64,000 bases of DNA from Caprella mutica (Eukaryota; Arthropoda; Malacostraca; Amphipoda; Caprellidae). Within the stretch, counting starts at the first letter, position 1, and each line of letters begins with the position of its first letter. Below the pieces are notes generated by a model. That model was given only the letters and a program-made list of their open reading frames with translations. It did no database searches and had not been told where the DNA came from. The position numbers and the translations under genes were made by a program. This document shows, one piece after another, positions 10,295-20,939 of the stretch. Where the stretch lies: NCBI GenBank assembly GCA_947561585.1, contig CANNZV010000519.1, positions 62,001-126,000 on the forward strand. Direction: 5' to 3'.

Positions 10295-10962
10295 AACATA
10301 GTTTGGTCACCCATCACATCAGACATAAACATTAACACACTACAGATTGTACAAAACACAGCACTTAGGATAACCACAGGTTGCACACGAGACACAAACA
10401 TACAACATCTCCTCGACGAAACACAAACCCTCCCTCTCAAACAACACCTACAACTACACGCATCACAAAACAGACAAAAGACACAACACCCTGACCACCC
10501 ACTGCACTACCTCACACCTCACAAAGACACAAAAAACAGACCATTTATGACAACAAGAACAACTACACAATCAATCTAGACACACCACCAGACACCATCA
10601 AACAAAACATGAAAACAATACACACACAAACAGTTCAAACGTACCTAAACAACAAACAAAAAAACAAAATTCTGAACGCCACACCACCAGACATCAACAC
10701 TAACGAACAAACACTCAGACAACTCGCACAACTTAGGACAAATAAATCACCACTTCTCTACAGCTACCTAAACAAGATATCACCATCACCCGACACACAC
10801 CCAACACCACACTGTCCACTTTGCAACACCAACATACACGACACTAAACATCTCTTCAACTGTACTGCAGTCCCTACCACCCTTACCCCGGAAAACCTCT
10901 GGACTGACCCAGCTGTAGTTGCCCCCCTTATAGACAGGTGGGTAGCTCTACTGAGAACGTAA
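10295..10962 (+). pseudogene. LINE A C-terminal region with zinc knuckle
   Basis: The reading N-I-V-W-S-P-I-T-S-D, T-A-L-R-I-T-T-G-C-T and L-P-L-K-Q-H-L corresponds to the post-RT part of LINE B. A stop at about 10577 breaks it. The frame from 10609 continues to a knuckle C-P-L-C...H-x4-C (about 10818-10860) and ends at R-T-stop (10960-10962). It parallels the LINE B C-terminus, which supports a shared architecture. Confidence 0.75.
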
Positions 10963-11235
10963 GGGGAGGGGATAGGGGGAATGTAGTACATGAGAGGAGC
11001 ACACACACTTCAGCTACACGCATAACACTTAACAAGCACTGCACATACATACAGCCGACCCAGTGCACATGTCCGCCACCTGGTCCTGGCTGAAACTCAG
11101 CACTTCCAGCTGGGGGGAGTGGCTCTTCTCGCCTGTGGGTCTGGTGAACCTTGGTGGGCGGCTGCGCCGTCTCTCGATGTGAGGGCTGCACCACTGCGTA
11201 AGTGGTGGAGCGGGGTCGACAACAACAACAACAAC
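10963..11235 (+). other. LINE A 3'UTR with (CAA)n end
   Basis: The region contains TCTCGATGTGAGGGCTGCACCAC-like sequence and then GTCGACAACAACAACAACAAC directly before the 9-bp target duplication. Its composition is more GC-balanced than the A/C-rich coding part. Confidence 0.65.
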
Positions 11236-11964
11236 AATAATTTGGATGTGTGAGAGATGCAACGAGGGCATGCAATGTATGGGGGATGAATGAAGTAGTT
11301 TTAAGTAGGAATATAGGTAAGGGGAAAATAGATTTTACATGTAAGAGGGATTTGGGAAGGTATATAAATCGAAGGGTGGTTAAAAAAGAGAATGCATAGG
11401 GCAGCGGAGGAGAGGGTAAATTTTGGTGTATTTGTGGGGTGGTGGTAAGAACAACGAGGTTAGTTGTGCAAGGCTGGTATGGTGATAAATAGGAGGGAAT
11501 GTGGGAAATGAGGGAAGGAGGTATCTAGGAGAACGATGGAGAGTCGAGGAGAGGGTACCGTAGTGCAGGGTCTGTGACCGGACGCTGTCAAGCCCCGACG
11601 GAGGTGTCGGCAAATTTGAATTTGAATGAAGGAGTATACGCATCGAAATGGATGCCAGGTGTTTCGTTTGCGGGGGAGAGTAACTGGAAACGTGAAAGTA
11701 GTGGAGCAAAAGAAGTGAAATTGAGTATGTCAATGTTTTGTGGATGATACGACTATAGTGGGAATGAAAAGTGATATGGAAGAGAGTGTGAGGGCATCTA
11801 AAAAAGTTATGTCGTGGTAGGACAGAGCCAATGATGAGGATAGAGAACAGGTGGTGTGAGGAACGGATAAAGGAGGTGAGGATATTGGGAAGTTAGGTTT
11901 ATGCGAGGAATAGGATTAGTAAAGTGGAGAGTGAAAGAGAAAATGGAAGGATCCTAGCTGTCTA
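11236..11964 (+). pseudogene. End of LINE C copy 1, then LINE C copy 2 with RT palm remnant
   Basis: Bases 11236-11292 finish the LINE C tail interrupted by LINE A (I-I-W-M-C-E-R-C-N-E...stop). Downstream, a heavily stopped reading ends in M-F-V-D-D-T-T-I-V-G-M-K-S-D-M-E-E-S-V at about 11734-11790, an RT catalytic block (F-V-D-D), followed by G-T-D-K-G-G-E-D-I-G-K-L-G. The text breaks at 11964 and resumes at 13382 in the same style, so 11965-13379 is an insertion. Stops and gaps show great age. Confidence 0.6.
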
Positions 11965-12088
11965 AGGGTGCGGCCAGACAGAAAGCAAGAAACACGACGC
12001 GAGCAGAAGCTTGGCGCTGGCCAAAACAAGTTCGCGATAATAGGTGGCCAAACAGAAAGCGTGTTGGTGCGTGCGTTTAGTATTAAAG

Positions 12089-12515
12089 TTAAAAGTCCTA
12101 TCCAGGCTTCTGGAGAAAGAATGAATTTATTACATAATATTATAGAAAAAAGGTCTAGGATCACTAATCTGCAACCGCATAAAATTATGTTCAGTATATA
12201 TTTGTAATACTCTGTGGACACCAATTGTCTGAAACACTATTATGACGCTGAAAGAAATGATTTAATAATACAAAAAAAAAAACAATTCATGCCTGGCCTT
12301 TGTTTAGGGTGTAAATTATTCCCAGAAGTATATAAACGTTTCTATAATAAGTTTATCTGATTTTATACCTTCAAACTAAGAAAGCTGAACGGCTATTTGA
12401 GAGTTTTGATTACAAAATCTCTAAAAGCGTATAAAATTAGATATAAGCTATCAAATCTCATGGCATTTTCAACAAAATGATAAAAAATATGTTAAATAAA
12501 AAAAAAATTATTTCT
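12089..12515. repeat. Partial copy of the GGTCC-end TTAA repeat (full copy at 50438-51038)
   Basis: It starts at TTAA with AAGTCCTATCCAGGCT, parallel to the left end of the 50438-51038 copy (AGGTCCTCTCCAGGCT). It shares CATAATATTATAGAA, CTAATCTGCAA, GTATATAAACGTTTCTAT and AAAATGATAA in the same order. The right terminus is missing. Confidence 0.65.
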
Positions 12516-12614
12516 AGATTAATCATGTTATTATGATATGATAGAAGTTATGAACTATCAGGATGACTCTTTGAATTGTATTGATTTCATATTATAAAAT
12601 CATTTAAATTATTT

Positions 12615-12812
12615 TCATATGCAATAATTCAGAATTAACTCTGACTTTAGCCATTCGATAATACCTCCTGTAATTCGCGTTATCGAACCTTTCTTAATTA
12701 CAACGTGTCCCAAATATTGGAATTTTCCAATTGTTATGGCACCATCGATGGTAAATACATCTGCATTATTTATCCACAAAACATTGGATCTCTGAATTAC
12801 AACTGCCAGCAA
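12615..12812 (-). pseudogene. RT fragment of an RTE-like LINE (minus strand)
   Basis: A 65-residue open stretch reads N-V-L-W-I-N-N-A-D-V-F-T-I-D-G, then K-F-Q-Y-L-G-H-V-V-I-K-K-G and I-I-E-W. The order (N..I-T-V-D-G / F-Y-L-G-S-x-V / DG) resembles the post-palm segment of RTE-type LINEs. No catalytic block is present. The clade is a guess from this pattern. Confidence 0.35.
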
Positions 12813-13189
12813 TATTTTTGCTGTGCTTCTACAACGCGTAGATCAAGATTGTAAATTTTGGTCGTGTTGATGTTGGTTTCCTACGGAAATCAGAGTGATG
12901 GAAGAGTGTTTAGAAACAGCGTTCTCAATAAATTTCTGGAGAGTAACTTATTTGATGTGAAAATATTCACTAGTGTTTAGCTTACCATTACCATATCCAT
13001 AACAAAGGCAGCAACTGTCCTTCACAAATTGTTGGAAATGAGGGAAGGTATTGACATGGACATCGTTGTAGCTGATGAGGAAGGCAATTCGATTCATCAT
13101 ACAAACACTAGCTGAACAGTGAGGAACAGTTCTCGAAACTCCACCAATAATCGTAATACTCTCTAAGATTACTTTGAATCACTTGAGGG

Positions 13190-13295
13190 AAGTGTACCGT
13201 GGCAATCATTCGTCTGACCATGTAGCTGTTATTATACATTGGTCTGTGACTGAGGTGGCATACACGCGCTGGAAAAACCGTGAACATTACATAAA
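13190..13295 (+). pseudogene. Possible LINE endonuclease remnant
   Basis: The plus strand reads Y-R-G-N-H-S-S-D-H-V-A-V-I-I-H-W-S-V, resembling the S-D-H-x-x-V block that ends apurinic endonuclease domains. Nothing else around it is readable. Confidence 0.25.
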
Positions 13296-13381
13296 TGTGA
13301 ACTACCCGCTTTCAATCTTCCGCAAGCGCCAGCAATCTTGAGCACGCTTGCTCTAGCCTGCTTTTGGTCTGGCAACCCCTA

Positions 13382-13860
13382 CGGAATTACATGTATTTAA
13401 TATCCACGCGCACGCTCGCGCTTGTGCAATGAGAGTGTGGTATAAGATGAATTTGGAGAGAATAAAACAGTGGATGAATAAGAAATATGTATGGGTATAT
13501 GTATTATAGGTACCTATGAATGGAGTAATGGAAAATGACAACCGTTGATACAGAGGGCAGCGAGAAAAGAGAATATGCAAGATGTAAGAGCGAGGTTAGG
13601 AGTGACCAAGTGAAGTCACTGAATTGGAAAATAGAGAAACATGTGCTATGCTAGAAAGGATTGGTTATAAGATGCGAATGGACAACGAAAGAGTGGTGAA
13701 ATCGACAGTGCTCGCTAGATACGAGACGTTTGAGAGTGTAAATAAAGTGCCTAAAATGAACAGGAAGACTTTGTTGAATTGGAAGAAGGTGAACGGATAC
13801 TATTTACGGCTAATAGAGATGAAAGGAAGAAGATTGATAATGAATTTGAGATTGAATTGA
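13382..13860 (+). pseudogene. LINE C copy 2, RT thumb and C-terminal tail
   Basis: The text resumes after the insertion with A-M-R-V-W-Y-K-M-N-L-E-R-I-K-Q-W-M-N-K (about 13426-13485). After frameshifts come R-A-R-L-G-V-T and L-N-W-K, E-R-I-G-Y-K-M-R-M-D-N-E-R-V-V-K-S (13650-13700), and P-K-M-N-R-K-T-L-L-N-W-K-K-V. The last part is open from 13624 to 13860. The block order is the same as in LINE C copy 1 at 186-2245. Basic and Trp-rich; no active site here. Confidence 0.55.
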
Positions 13861-15600
13861 AACGAGGATGGACGGGGGTAGGTGGTGTCAGGTTTGAAGT
13901 AGTTAAGGAAGTATGTTAGACATCTTAGGAGGCCCTGTGGGCAGTTGATTGGGGTCCTGTGGTGAAGGATGCTGTCTGCGACAAATATGGTCCGGCACCA
14001 GAGAATATGCCGGATGGTTTTCGATCCCGGATGCAGAACTAACCCCTGACAGGGGTGTTGTTATAGTAGAAGCTCAAGAAAAAGGGCGTCAAACCTGACA
14101 ATAGAGCAAACAGGCCTATCTACCCTAAGGAGAATGAAAGAGAATGATTTCCACCATTTTGAACCCCCTAGTCTGTTAGTAAGACCCCCTGACCTCTTGA
14201 TTCAAATGAAAGTGGAAGGTTATCAGATTTACTTGTAAATAACTTCAAATATAGAATAGATATCAAAACATTGTGAACTTTTTATTAGTTCCAGAACACT
14301 TATAATTGGACATTATTTATTCTAGTAGCAATTGGATATTTTTTATTTTAGACTTAGTACCGTTCCGTGATGATTTTAGACTTAGTACCGTTCCGAGTAT
14401 ACAGCTGATGTATACTCTCACAATATACTGCAAAATACTTTAGGTATCTGATCATTTTGCTCAATAATGTTTTATATTTGGACATTTAATTGATATAAAA
14501 AGATTAATTGATGAATATTTAGGCAACATATGCAATGTTAACCGTACATGAAGGGTGGCCTTATTTCGGGACATCAATCTGTATATGTGTCACATCAGCA
14601 AAGTTAAAGTTGCGTAACTGTATACGGGGCAATAACTTAAATAAGCGTCAGCTGGAGCAAGTACAAGCGCGTGCACTTTTTCTCGTTTCTGAAACAACAT
14701 TGACGTAGTAACGGAGCCGTTAGCTCTGTCAGCTCTGAGAACGCCTCATGTACACGTACTCCCCAACTCGCTTCTAAATCAACACTGACGTGATAACGAA
14801 ATGGTTACGTTTCAGAGGCGCTATCTACCCCAAGGCTTAAGTACACTATAATAGTCTCTAAGCCTTAATCTACTTCACAGAACTAAACAGAATTGGATAG
14901 AAAGACACGCATAACACATTTATTGATTGAAAAAAAACTTAATTAGTATTTAATATAATTATTGTCTATTAACAACACATGAAATGAAAACGGGGAAAAT
15001 AACTGGTCATGATATTATAGGCACAAATATGAAAATATACTGATTAGCAAATTAAGTTTTCGGAAAAATGGGGAGAGCACCATATGAGTAGGTGAGAACC
15101 TTCTGATCGTCGGGTCTATTCTGCTAGAAACTTAAGTCTCAAAACAGGAGATGATAATATAATCTTGGGTCTAGTTCAAAAAAGTATATTTAACACTTCA
15201 AATTACTCCCAAAATATTAAATAATAATCATATGTGTATAGAAAGACGCATTCTTTCAAGATAGTATAGCTTAGGTTTTTGGTAACAAACAGGAAGTAAA
15301 TAATTGACAACATTCAACACCCTTGTGAAAATTAAAATAGTTAGAAACTGACATATGAACCATGTATATTATTTTTCATGTTTTAATTAATTTATTATCT
15401 ATTTACATTTCAGATTAACAGCGCGACTTCTTTTTTGTAGTTTGTGAGATTTACAAACTAATGTGTGCTATAAGTTACATAATAAAGTGATACAGTGGTT
15501 AAAGTCATTAAGTAATATTGAAAAAAAAGTGAAATAGATAGTGTTTTGAATAAAGTCTTAAAAATGTAAATAGAAGAGTGAAATATCAGTGAAAATAGTG
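13861..15600. other. No gene; unclassified repeat debris
   Basis: Bases 13861-14200 carry debris containing ACCCCCTAGTCTGTTAG, also seen in the fragment at 17405-17430 (ACCCCTAGTCTGATAA). A roughly 30-bp duplication (GACTTAGTACCGTTCCG) lies at 14350-14395. Near-direct repeats with TGACGTxxTAACG occur at about 14700 and 14787. The rest is AT-rich with no ORF or recognisable motif. Confidence 0.5.
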
Positions 15601-15720
15601 ACCCGTGAAATTAATTGCAACATCAACCGCGCACCGAAAGGATTGTACCCAGCTACAGCATCCTTTCGATGGATTTAGCCGTTACAAGATCAGATCATCG
15701 CCATTAGAATAAAGCAGTAA
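15600..15720. repeat. Outlying diverged monomer of the 90-bp repeat
   Basis: GAAATTAATTGCAAC, CCGCGCACCGAAAGGATTGTACCC and GGATTTAGC match the monomer of the array at 16470-17610. Confidence 0.5.
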
Positions 15721-15869
15721 AGTGAAACTTAATCCGTTCAAAATCGAATTATTGATGAACATATAATTCGCATTTGGAAAAAAGTGAGGGTCTAGATGAC
15801 TATTTACTTAATCTACAACTTTGCAGCAATAAGTATGGTTGTATACCAGCTATATAAAGATAAAATTCG

Positions 15870-15975
15870 CAAATACCAAGTAAATAGTCATTTGTATGGA
15901 TGTCTATGAGCCTCATTTTAATTCCCGTACGAATAGCAAGAATATTTCATATATACATTGATTTGGAACAGAACA
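15870..15975. repeat. Arm fragment of the 19244-20727 inverted-repeat element
   Basis: GTATGGATGTCTATGAGCCTCATTTT and GAATATTTC parallel 20622-20682 (TGTATGGATCGTCTGTGAACCTCA). Only one arm is present. Confidence 0.4.
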
Positions 15976-16024
15976 TGTTGTACTTAATTTCAGTACAGGT
16001 TAAGCGCGTGCTTCGGAACTAAAG

Positions 16025-16445
16025 ACCCAATAACTGCCGTCAGAAGGACTTTGACTGGAAGAAGTAGTCAGAAAAGGAAGTGGCTCCATGTACAAAGTCA
16101 CCAACAACCAGTTAGTGACGATGCTCATCAAAGCAGAAAAACTACTCCGTGGTTGCAGTCACTTATCAAGAAATGTGACGAAAAAGGACCCCTTCACCGG
16201 TTGCTGCACTCTCGGATGGAAGAGGAAAATGAAGAGGTGATGGTAAAAGTGAAACCAACCAGCCTAACTCAGACAAAAATCCAATACCTCGTAGTAAAAG
16301 AGCATAACCCTAGCGATATCTTCTAAAACTGCAAGGAGCGTTATAAAAATGAAAATACAAATTACAAAAGTTCGGCACTCAAGAGACGCCAACTCTTTAA
16401 TTCCCATTCACCACATACAGCTTCAGGATAAATCCCTGGGGGCAA
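16025..16445. repeat. Dispersed repeat family R, copy 1
   Basis: It shares an ordered set of motifs with 18930-19110, 31120-31530, 40128-40460 and 51675-51890: AGTCAGAAA-GGAAG, CATGxACAAAGTCAC, GACGATGCTCAT, GTGAxTGCAGTCACTTA, GGATGGAAGAGGAAAATGAAGAGGTGAT, then a downstream block with AATTACAACAGTT and CATTCACCACA. A 91-residue open frame (16051-16326) is a by-product; it is not conserved in the other copies. No inverted ends were found, so the family type is unknown. Confidence 0.6.
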
Positions 16446-16851
16446 GTTGCACTTCACTGGTCTTATTAATTACAACCACGAACGCGTACAGACAGGATTG
16501 CGCCTAGCCAATGCAGCCCTAAAACAGATTTAGCAGTAGAGCATTGGCAATATAATTAATTGCAGCAACAGCATACCTAGAAGATTTTGTCCAACTACAG
16601 AAGCACTAGAACGGATTTAGCAGTAGGTCATCGACAATAGAATTAATTTAAGCCACAACCGCTTACCTAAAATATTTTGTCCAGCTGAAGAAGCCCTAGA
16701 ACGGATTTAGCAGTAGATCATCGGCAATAGAATTAATTAGTGCCACAACCGCATACCTAAAAGATTGAGCCCAGCTACAGTATCCGTGTAACGGATTTAG
16801 CAGTACATCATTGTCGATAGAATGAACTAAAATCAATTAATCGAATGGCAT

Positions 16852-16926
16852 GCTCGTGTGGCGCAATTGGTTAGCGTGTTCCGCTATTAACCGGAAGGTT
16901 ACTGGTTCGAGCCCGTTTGGGTATAG
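16852..16926 (+). pseudogene. tRNA-Asn-like pseudogene or SINE head
   Basis: It has box A-like TGGCGCAATTGGTTAGCG and box B GGTTCGAGCCC at tRNA spacing, and closely follows the animal tRNA-Asn pattern (GTGTGGCGCAAT, GGTTAGCG, TTAACCG, AAGGTT). However, the anticodon position reads ATT rather than GTT, the anticodon loop has an extra base, and the 7-bp acceptor stem does not pair (GCTCGTG against TGGGTAT). It is therefore a pseudogene or part of a tRNA-derived SINE. Confidence 0.65.
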
Positions 16927-17078
16927 CAACTACAACCGCGTACTTATAGAATTTTGCTCAACTACAGCAGGTACATAACGGATTTAGCAGTAGATCATCG
17001 TTATTTAAAATAATTGTAGTTACAATCGCGTATCGAAATGATTGTACCCAGCAACATCAGCCATACATATAACGGATT

Positions 17079-17445
17079 ATTATTATTTAGGTTATTATAA
17101 AAGTAAAGACACAAAAAGGCCTCGCAGAAGAGGCCTCGACTACTCGTCTACTACAGTTAACCGTGTCGAACCAGAGCATGGATGGCAAGAATAGGTACTC
17201 ACGGATAAGAGACCTACACAGTCAGTCTGCTTACCCATGGATACAGCAAGACAGAAGGAAGAAGAAGAATTAGTTAAAGAAAAATACAAAAGAAAGCTGA
17301 AGAAAAAAGGGCTCCAAACTAAAAACATAAATGCTACAATACAAAAAAAGCCTACCTAGATAGAGCCTCGGGACAATGAGGGGGAATCGGCAATAATGAT
17401 TTTAAACCCCTAGTCTGATAATCAGATCCCCGGTCCCCGCCAAAA
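17079..17445 (-). mobile_element. 3' fragment of a LINE inserted in the 90-bp array
   Basis: AACGGATT is duplicated at 17071-17078 and 17446-17453. Read on the minus strand the insert ends in a (TAA)n-like tail (CTAAATAATAAT) next to the left duplication, as in a 5'-truncated LINE. A minus-strand stretch (17140-17328) ends S-T-R-L-T-V-V-D-E-stop but has no domain I can name. Confidence 0.55.
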
Positions 17446-17890
17446 AACGGATTTATTCGAAGATCATCGTCAATGAAAATAAAAGCATCACAACCACGTA
17501 CTTACAGCACGTACCCGCTACAGCAGTCATATAACAGATTTAGCAGTAGACCATCGCCAGTGGAATTAATTGCAACTACAACCGCATACCTAAAGGATTG
17601 TACACAAATGAGGTGAGTCTATGAATTCGTATCGTCATATTTCAAACTTTCTATTTATATAGTTATAAGCCTTCCCAATTACTATCAATCTTTTCATTTA
17701 TATAGATTCATTCACACGATAAACCTTCCAAGTACTATCGAACTACGATCCACATTTATTTCTTCAAACAAAATATATATAAACATATTTATTGTGTATA
17801 TATATATTTTGCTTATTCTTCATCAATATATATATGTATTATTCATATATATATTTCTTTTTTATCATCAATGATGATATTTTACGACTA

Positions 17891-18130
17891 TTATATTAGA
17901 CAATGTAAAAATACCTTCCGTTCAACCTCAATTAGGGGCAAATCAATACAAGCCGTTTTGCCGACGCGTTTCCAAAGCAGTTCGGCCAACGAGAAATCGC
18001 TATTTAAAGAAAATACATTGAAGTTCATGTTAAAAGCTGTTTGAATGTCAGACGGGAGGTTCTGCCGCCACATTGTTTTTACCATGAAGCTTAATGGAAT
18101 TTCATTTGAAAGTAGTTTCTTGGCGGTCAC
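17891..18130 (-). pseudogene. Possible retrotransposon Gag fragment
   Basis: A 79-residue minus-strand frame reads M-W-R-Q-N-L-P-S-D-I-Q-T-A-F and S-L-A-E-L-L-W-K-R-V. This resembles the 'LWLQRLP..IQ..L' stretch in Gag proteins of arthropod Gypsy-like elements. No zinc knuckle, protease or LTR was found nearby. Low certainty. Confidence 0.3.
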
Positions 18131-19240
18131 GCCGCTTTTGAAACGCGTTGGTAAAAACGCTCGTTTTTCTTTGCCCTTAAACCCCGGAGCGGCTGAACCA
18201 CCCGTTTAAAATCCCCCTCCCCCTAACTTTTCAAAAGCTAAAGGGGGTAAAGAAAATAACTGAAATGTAAAACATCGGCACAAACTATATAAAGTTATAG
18301 CTATGCTCGTCCATTAAAACTAAAATAAAGTAAATTGCGGTGAAGTAATGATGATATTATAGGTGAAAGGATCCCGGCAACAACAATCATACATTAGGTA
18401 CTGAGTTGGACTTCGTCTCATTAAGAAATTCTTTCGATTGAAGATGCTTATAGAATCATAAAAGACAAAATACTATATACTTGAACAGACTATCGGTAAT
18501 TTGAGTGCTGCTATCAGTTGGTCAAAGGGACTATTAATATTCAAATAGTTACACCACTAATTTCAAATTATTCAGGTAAGTTGCTAGAATTAATAGACTA
18601 GCGATAGATTATAATTAGGGAAATATATTAGTAAATAAACTGGTTAATTAGTTATGTACTAACCAACAGCACCAAATCTAATACTTAATAGTGTTTTGTA
18701 CTGAATTAATATGGAATTTTAAGTTAACCTAGGCACGCCGGATAATCCACGGGGTGGCTGTATGTAAATGCATCTTTTTTGTGGAACGAGACAAGATTAT
18801 CACTTTTGCTGTTCTCCAAATTTAGACAAAGGAGGGACTCAAGGAAAGAAGAATTATTGATCTACAATTTGAAATTAGTAGGGGTTTAACGTCTACTTCA
18901 CCCATAAATGAGATTAAAAAGGGGCTCAAAGAGTGTTCATAGACGAAGGATAGGTACTCTGTGAAAGTCACTTACCAAGGAATGTGACGAAAATGGACAC
19001 GAGGCTGCACTCACGATTGGATGAGGAAAATGAAGTAAATAAAACTATGATTCGTAGTTGTAGAGCAAAACCTTGGGGCTATCCTTTAAAACTTAGATCA
19101 ATATTTAAAGGCACTCTGCAGATTTGCAGGTAAGTCTATTACTTTAATTTATATTTATTGAACATATAGCACCTTATAGACTAGAGTATATAACCAGGGC
19201 TTACCTTATTTCTATATTCTTACTTAGAAACAAAATAAAT
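18131..19240. other. No gene; AT-rich, with family R copy 2
   Basis: Bases 18870-19110 hold a diverged family R copy (TAGTAGGGGTTTAACGTC, AAAGTCACTTACCAAGGAATGTGACG, GCTGCACTCACG, GAGCAAAACC). The remainder shows no ORF and no repeat I could match. Confidence 0.5.
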
Positions 19241-19243
19241 TAA

Positions 19244-20727
19244 CAGACCAGAAAAGTGAAGTGCGCTCCGTTCCATCTTAGAATATCAGCGAAGTATTCC
19301 TATGTTATTCGTACGGGAGACAATGAGATTCAAAGACAATAAAACTGGCTATTTACTTATTCTTGGAAAATATTATTAGATATTTGTATGCCTAATATCT
19401 AATCGCAATTAATGCTGTAAAGTTTATAGATATTAATTACGAAATAAAAAAAGTTACGAGTGGGTGATTTTTGAGAGGGTGAGTGCGAAACTTTGCTCCA
19501 AAACGCAAGCAAAAGCACCACACACCCACTCGAAGTGACAGGCACTAAGCCACTGACAGATCATTGAATTAAGGAAGATGTTTCACTGCTACGTGGACGC
19601 TAGTGGCCAAATAATTATTTAACTCAGAGCGTATCAGCCAATCAGAGAGAGGGGTACCGTGACGTCACATATGTACTACAAACGTACGAACAAAGGAGTA
19701 TATGTATACAGAGCTAATTTTCTTTTACTACCAATAAGGGGAAACTAAAGTAGTAATGTATATTTTAATTTTCAAGAAAAAAGGTTAATTTAAATTTAAT
19801 ATTTTAACGTATATTTATTATAAATAGAAAACGAGAATCGAAGTCGTAACTAAAATATTTCGAGCAAACTGAATAGTGACTTATTAACTGTTCAGTCTCA
19901 ACGCCATTGTGCAAGTCTTTAACCACAGATTGCAATCATGTTTTCTGGACAATAACAACCGATCTTTAAATGTATTGATACAATTATTGATAAATGAACA
20001 TTTTCGTACATTGCCCATTTCTCACTAGTTTAATATTTATGAAAGATACAAATATTAAATTTAGTCACAGACTACAGCGCACGTCCACATGCTAACGATA
20101 TTGCATCAGAAATAAACCATGAAATAAACCGACGCTCCGCGGCTCCAAATTCATACTGAACACACGTACAAAACATGTACAAAACAGAAATAATTAATTA
20201 CTTAGAAATGTATAATTTTATTATCAGTTTAATATCATAAATGAATATTTTGATTTTAAATAGCATATTAATTTAAATACCATTCTCTTTATGTCGTTTT
20301 TGAATAATTAAAAATAAGTAATATATCAATCGTAGGCAACTCCAATGTATACGTCACGGTACGGACGTTACCGGTGCCAAGTGTCGCTAGAAAATTGAAA
20401 ATACTGTAGTGCGACATCTTCCTATATTCAATGATCTGTGAGCCACTGACGTCTGACCGTGAGTGACGTGAAAACTCAGAAAACACCCAATGAAAACGTC
20501 TTAAGCTAACTAGCAAGTTTATATTCCGAAAGTAATTTCAATAAACTTGACATCAAAGAATGCGGTTAGATATCAGGGATTCGAGTATAGAATTAAAATT
20601 CACCAAAAGTGAATAGCAAGCTGTATGGATCGTCTGTGAACCTCATTTTTCTCCCTATACGACTAATATAGGAATATTTCGCTGATATTCTAAGATGGAA
20701 CGAAGATCACTTCACTTTGGTGGTCTG
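19244..20727. mobile_element. Long-inverted-repeat element with TAA target duplication
   Basis: TAA is at 19241-19243 and 20728-20730. The outer arms of about 90 bp are near-identical inverted copies (CAGACCA...AAGTGAAGTG, CGTTCCATCTTAGAATATCAGCGAA, ATTCCTAT). A second inverted pair lies inside (19548-19583 and 20413-20450: CACAGATCATTGAAT, AGGAAGATGT), either subterminal repeats or a nested element. The centre is AT-rich and non-coding. A 3-bp TAA target would fit PIF/Harbinger. Confidence 0.65.
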
Positions 20728-20939
20728 TAACACCAGGCCCCAACGCATGAAAAATATAATCAAAAAGCATCAATAAGGCCCGAGAAAGCACTGGGTTTTT
20801 CATTAAAAAACAAGCGTATATTATATAGTAAAAGTTAACAATGGACTTAGAAGAAGTACATAGAAATGTAATTATTTGACATACCAATATGATTTATACA
20901 TTAATAGAGGATAGTCATTACTCATTAGACATTATTACA

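Larger units (their letters stand above)
2246..11235 (+). mobile_element. LINE A, non-LTR retrotransposon (interrupted by LINE B and a MITE)
   Basis: It is bounded by a 9-bp direct repeat AATAATTTG at 2237-2245 and 11236-11244. The 3' end is a (CAA)n tract, typical of non-LTR insertion. Order on the plus strand: 2A-like leader, Cys motif, endonuclease fragments (2.5-3.4 kb), RT start (3.69-3.92 kb), LINE B insertion, RT continuation (8.75-9.59 kb), MITE insertion, C-terminal zinc knuckle and stop at 10960-10962, then 3'UTR. The copy is full of frameshifts and stops. The coding strand is strikingly A/C-rich and G/T-poor. Clade not assigned; the C-terminal knuckle and lack of RNase H would fit the Jockey/I/R1 group. 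Confidence 0.8.
11965..13379. mobile_element. Decayed inverted-repeat element inside LINE C copy 2
   Basis: Left end AGGGTGCGGCCAGACAGAAAGC and right end (read inward) GGGGTTGCCAGACCAAAAGC are imperfect inverted matches, both next to TA. LINE C coding text flanks both sides: K-D-P-S-C-L before, M-R-V-W-Y-K-M-N-L-E-R-I-K after. Direct motif GGCCAxACAGAAAGC recurs at about 11972 and 12047. Inside are a piece of the TTAA-type repeat (12089-12515) and fragments of other LINEs. Confidence 0.5.
16470..17610. repeat. 90-bp tandem repeat array (interrupted)
   Basis: The monomer contains AACGGATTTAGCAGTAGATC, ATCGxCAATAGAATTAATT, CACAACCGCGTACCTAAA and GATTGTxCCCAGCTACAG. GGATTTAG recurs at about 16527, 16613, 16703, 16793, then 16980 after a 96-bp insertion carrying the tRNA-like sequence, and 17073. 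The array is cut by a LINE fragment (17079-17445) and continues to about 17610. Some 8 to 9 diverged units are present. Confidence 0.75.

Noticed and set aside
11968..12224. Open frames on both strands near 12 kb
   Set aside because: They fall in the end of an inverted-repeat element and in a TTAA repeat that is non-coding in its other copy.
16051..16326. 91-residue open frame as a possible small gene
   Set aside because: It lies in dispersed repeat family R, and the frame is not conserved in the other four copies.
16852..16926. Functional tRNA-Asn gene
   Set aside because: The acceptor stem does not pair, the anticodon loop is altered, and it sits inside a tandem repeat; called a pseudogene or SINE head.
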